From: a virus
DNA length: 62,020 nt
Reading direction: 5' to 3' (one strand)
IMG/VR virus record: IMGVR_UViG_3300032073_000028
Location: 1-62,020 of that record
Shown piece by piece: positions 61,545 through 62,020 of the stretch; the first letter of the stretch is position 1; each line of letters opens with the position of its first letter. The notes beneath the pieces were generated by a model, which ran no database searches, was not told the origin of the DNA, and was given only the letters and a program-made list of their open reading frames with translations. A program made the translations under genes and the position numbers.

Positions 61545-61576
61545 GCTAATATACGAATAATAATTGACAATTCCAA
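61545..61576 (-). promoter_or_regulatory. Bacteroidetes-type promoter for the noncoding RNA
   Basis: TTG-N20-TATATTAGC, then CTATGTAA. The only product before the terminator at 61200 is noncoding. Confidence 0.83.
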
Positions 61577-61686
61577 GGCATTTCTCATTTATTTTGCATT
61601 TATTTTGCGGATAAACCTTATAAAACACAGAATAGCGTGATGCTGATTAGACTTCCTCTACATAAGAACAGAAGTGACAATATGTC

Positions 61687-61832
61687 ATGTGTTACAATGT
61701 GTTACTTTTCCCCCAAGCATATCCCGATTATGTGTTACAAATAGAAAAAAGTATGCGTACGCCACAAGCAAAGATACGAAATAAAATCGATATTACCAAA
61801 TAAATAACATGACAATATGTCTGATGTGCTAC
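61687..61832. repeat. ATGTGTTAC iteron-like repeats
   Basis: Exact copies at 61687-61695, 61697-61705 (10 bp apart) and 61730-61738, and ATGTGCTAC at 61824-61832. Two follow a TGACA palindrome directly. Confidence 0.5.
61768..61799 (-). promoter_or_regulatory. Bacteroidetes-type promoter with canonical -7 TATCTTTG
   Basis: TTG-N20-TATCTTTGC; this is the one copy that matches TAnnTTTG exactly. It reads into a stretch with no gene before the next promoter. Confidence 0.75.
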
Positions 61833-62020
61833 GAATTACATTATTTGCAAGGATTTCTCGCTTGGTTACATATATGCAAAACCCCATTAGCCTATAAACC
61901 CCTAAGCACTGACAATATGTCATCTCTGGACACATACGCTTGAGGCTCGGAATAATGATGCTATATGTTGCTCACCACTAGCATTATAGGGAAATATGTC
62001 AAAAAATCATTATGATACCC

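Larger units (their letters stand above)
61675..61922. repeat. Three TGACA-N3-TGTCA palindromes
   Basis: Sites at 61675-61687, 61810-61822 (last base changed) and 61910-61922. All carry the ATA centre; the pair near hsp20 has GTA. Confidence 0.65.
61577..62020. other. Noncoding control region with palindromes and repeats
   Basis: No credible gene. It holds three TGACAATATGTCA-type palindromes, three exact ATGTGTTAC repeats plus one variant, one host-type promoter, and a half palindrome near 61976. It could be a replication origin or an operator array, or a border between replication modules. Confidence 0.5.

Noticed and set aside
61735-61935. 66-codon minus-strand frame near the right end
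   Set aside because: It covers a host-type promoter and palindromes, is Cys/Tyr/Phe-rich, and has no family features; treated as noncoding control DNA.

Overview
This window is a 62 kb piece of a large, AT-rich tailed-phage (myovirus-type) genome. The T4-like core genes are unmistakable: baseplate wedge proteins of the gp6 and gp25 type, a gp5-like hub protein, a gp46/gp47-type recombination nuclease, a gp61-type primase, a gp55-like late sigma factor, PhoH, dCMP deaminase and thymidylate synthase. No capsid, terminase, portal, tail sheath or DNA polymerase gene is present, so this is only part of a genome. Almost every gene is on the minus strand; the single convincing plus-strand gene is a small ribbon-helix-helix protein at 5888-6052. 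The host is very likely a Bacteroidetes (flavobacterium-like) bacterium. Ten promoters read TTG-N20-TATATTAGC (one TATCTTTGC), which matches the Bacteroidetes -33/-7 pattern (TTTG and TAnnTTTG). A virion protein carries a BACON-like domain, and a lipoprotein has a flavobacterial-looking lipobox.

Layout, read in the direction of transcription (high to low coordinates): 57.5-62.0 kb holds a noncoding control region with palindromes, a putative structured RNA, many short early-type genes, tRNA-Cys, S-adenosylmethionine synthetase and an FkbM-type methyltransferase. 51-57 kb holds small proteins, tRNA-Ala, tRNA-Glu, a 2OG-Fe(II) oxygenase, dCMP deaminase and a proline-rich protein. 48.7-51.1 kb is a protein ending in tandem Hint (self-processing) domains. 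43-48.6 kb holds PhoH, a sulfotransferase-like protein, 5'-deoxynucleotidase, an HD phosphohydrolase and Hsp20. 36-43 kb holds the UV-damage endonuclease, thymidylate synthase, an SGNH-like protein, a nucleotidyltransferase and peptide deformylase. 32.4-36.2 kb holds a lysozyme-like secreted protein, the late sigma factor, a carbamoyltransferase, a putative structured RNA and a holin-like protein. 13.2-32.3 kb is the baseplate and tail-appendage block. 6-13 kb holds sulfotransferase, GIY-YIG, 2OG oxygenase, primase, a glycosyltransferase-like protein and a fused Mre11-Rad50. 1-5.8 kb is a giant tail fibre cut by the window edge.

Regulation can be partly read from the sequence. The ten host-type promoters stand before nucleotide-metabolism, takeover and RNA genes, and one (36254-36285) drives the operon that encodes the late sigma factor. 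A different motif, ATATTTATA, occurs 12 times just upstream of virion and other genes or directly after stops and terminators, and is a good candidate for the late promoter used by that sigma factor. Intrinsic terminators separate several of these units.

The observations most worth following up are the tandem Hint protein, two terminator-ended structured RNA candidates (32815-32928 and 61200-61541), the two-tier promoter system, the palindrome families TGACA-N3-TGTCA, and the fused Mre11-Rad50 nuclease.
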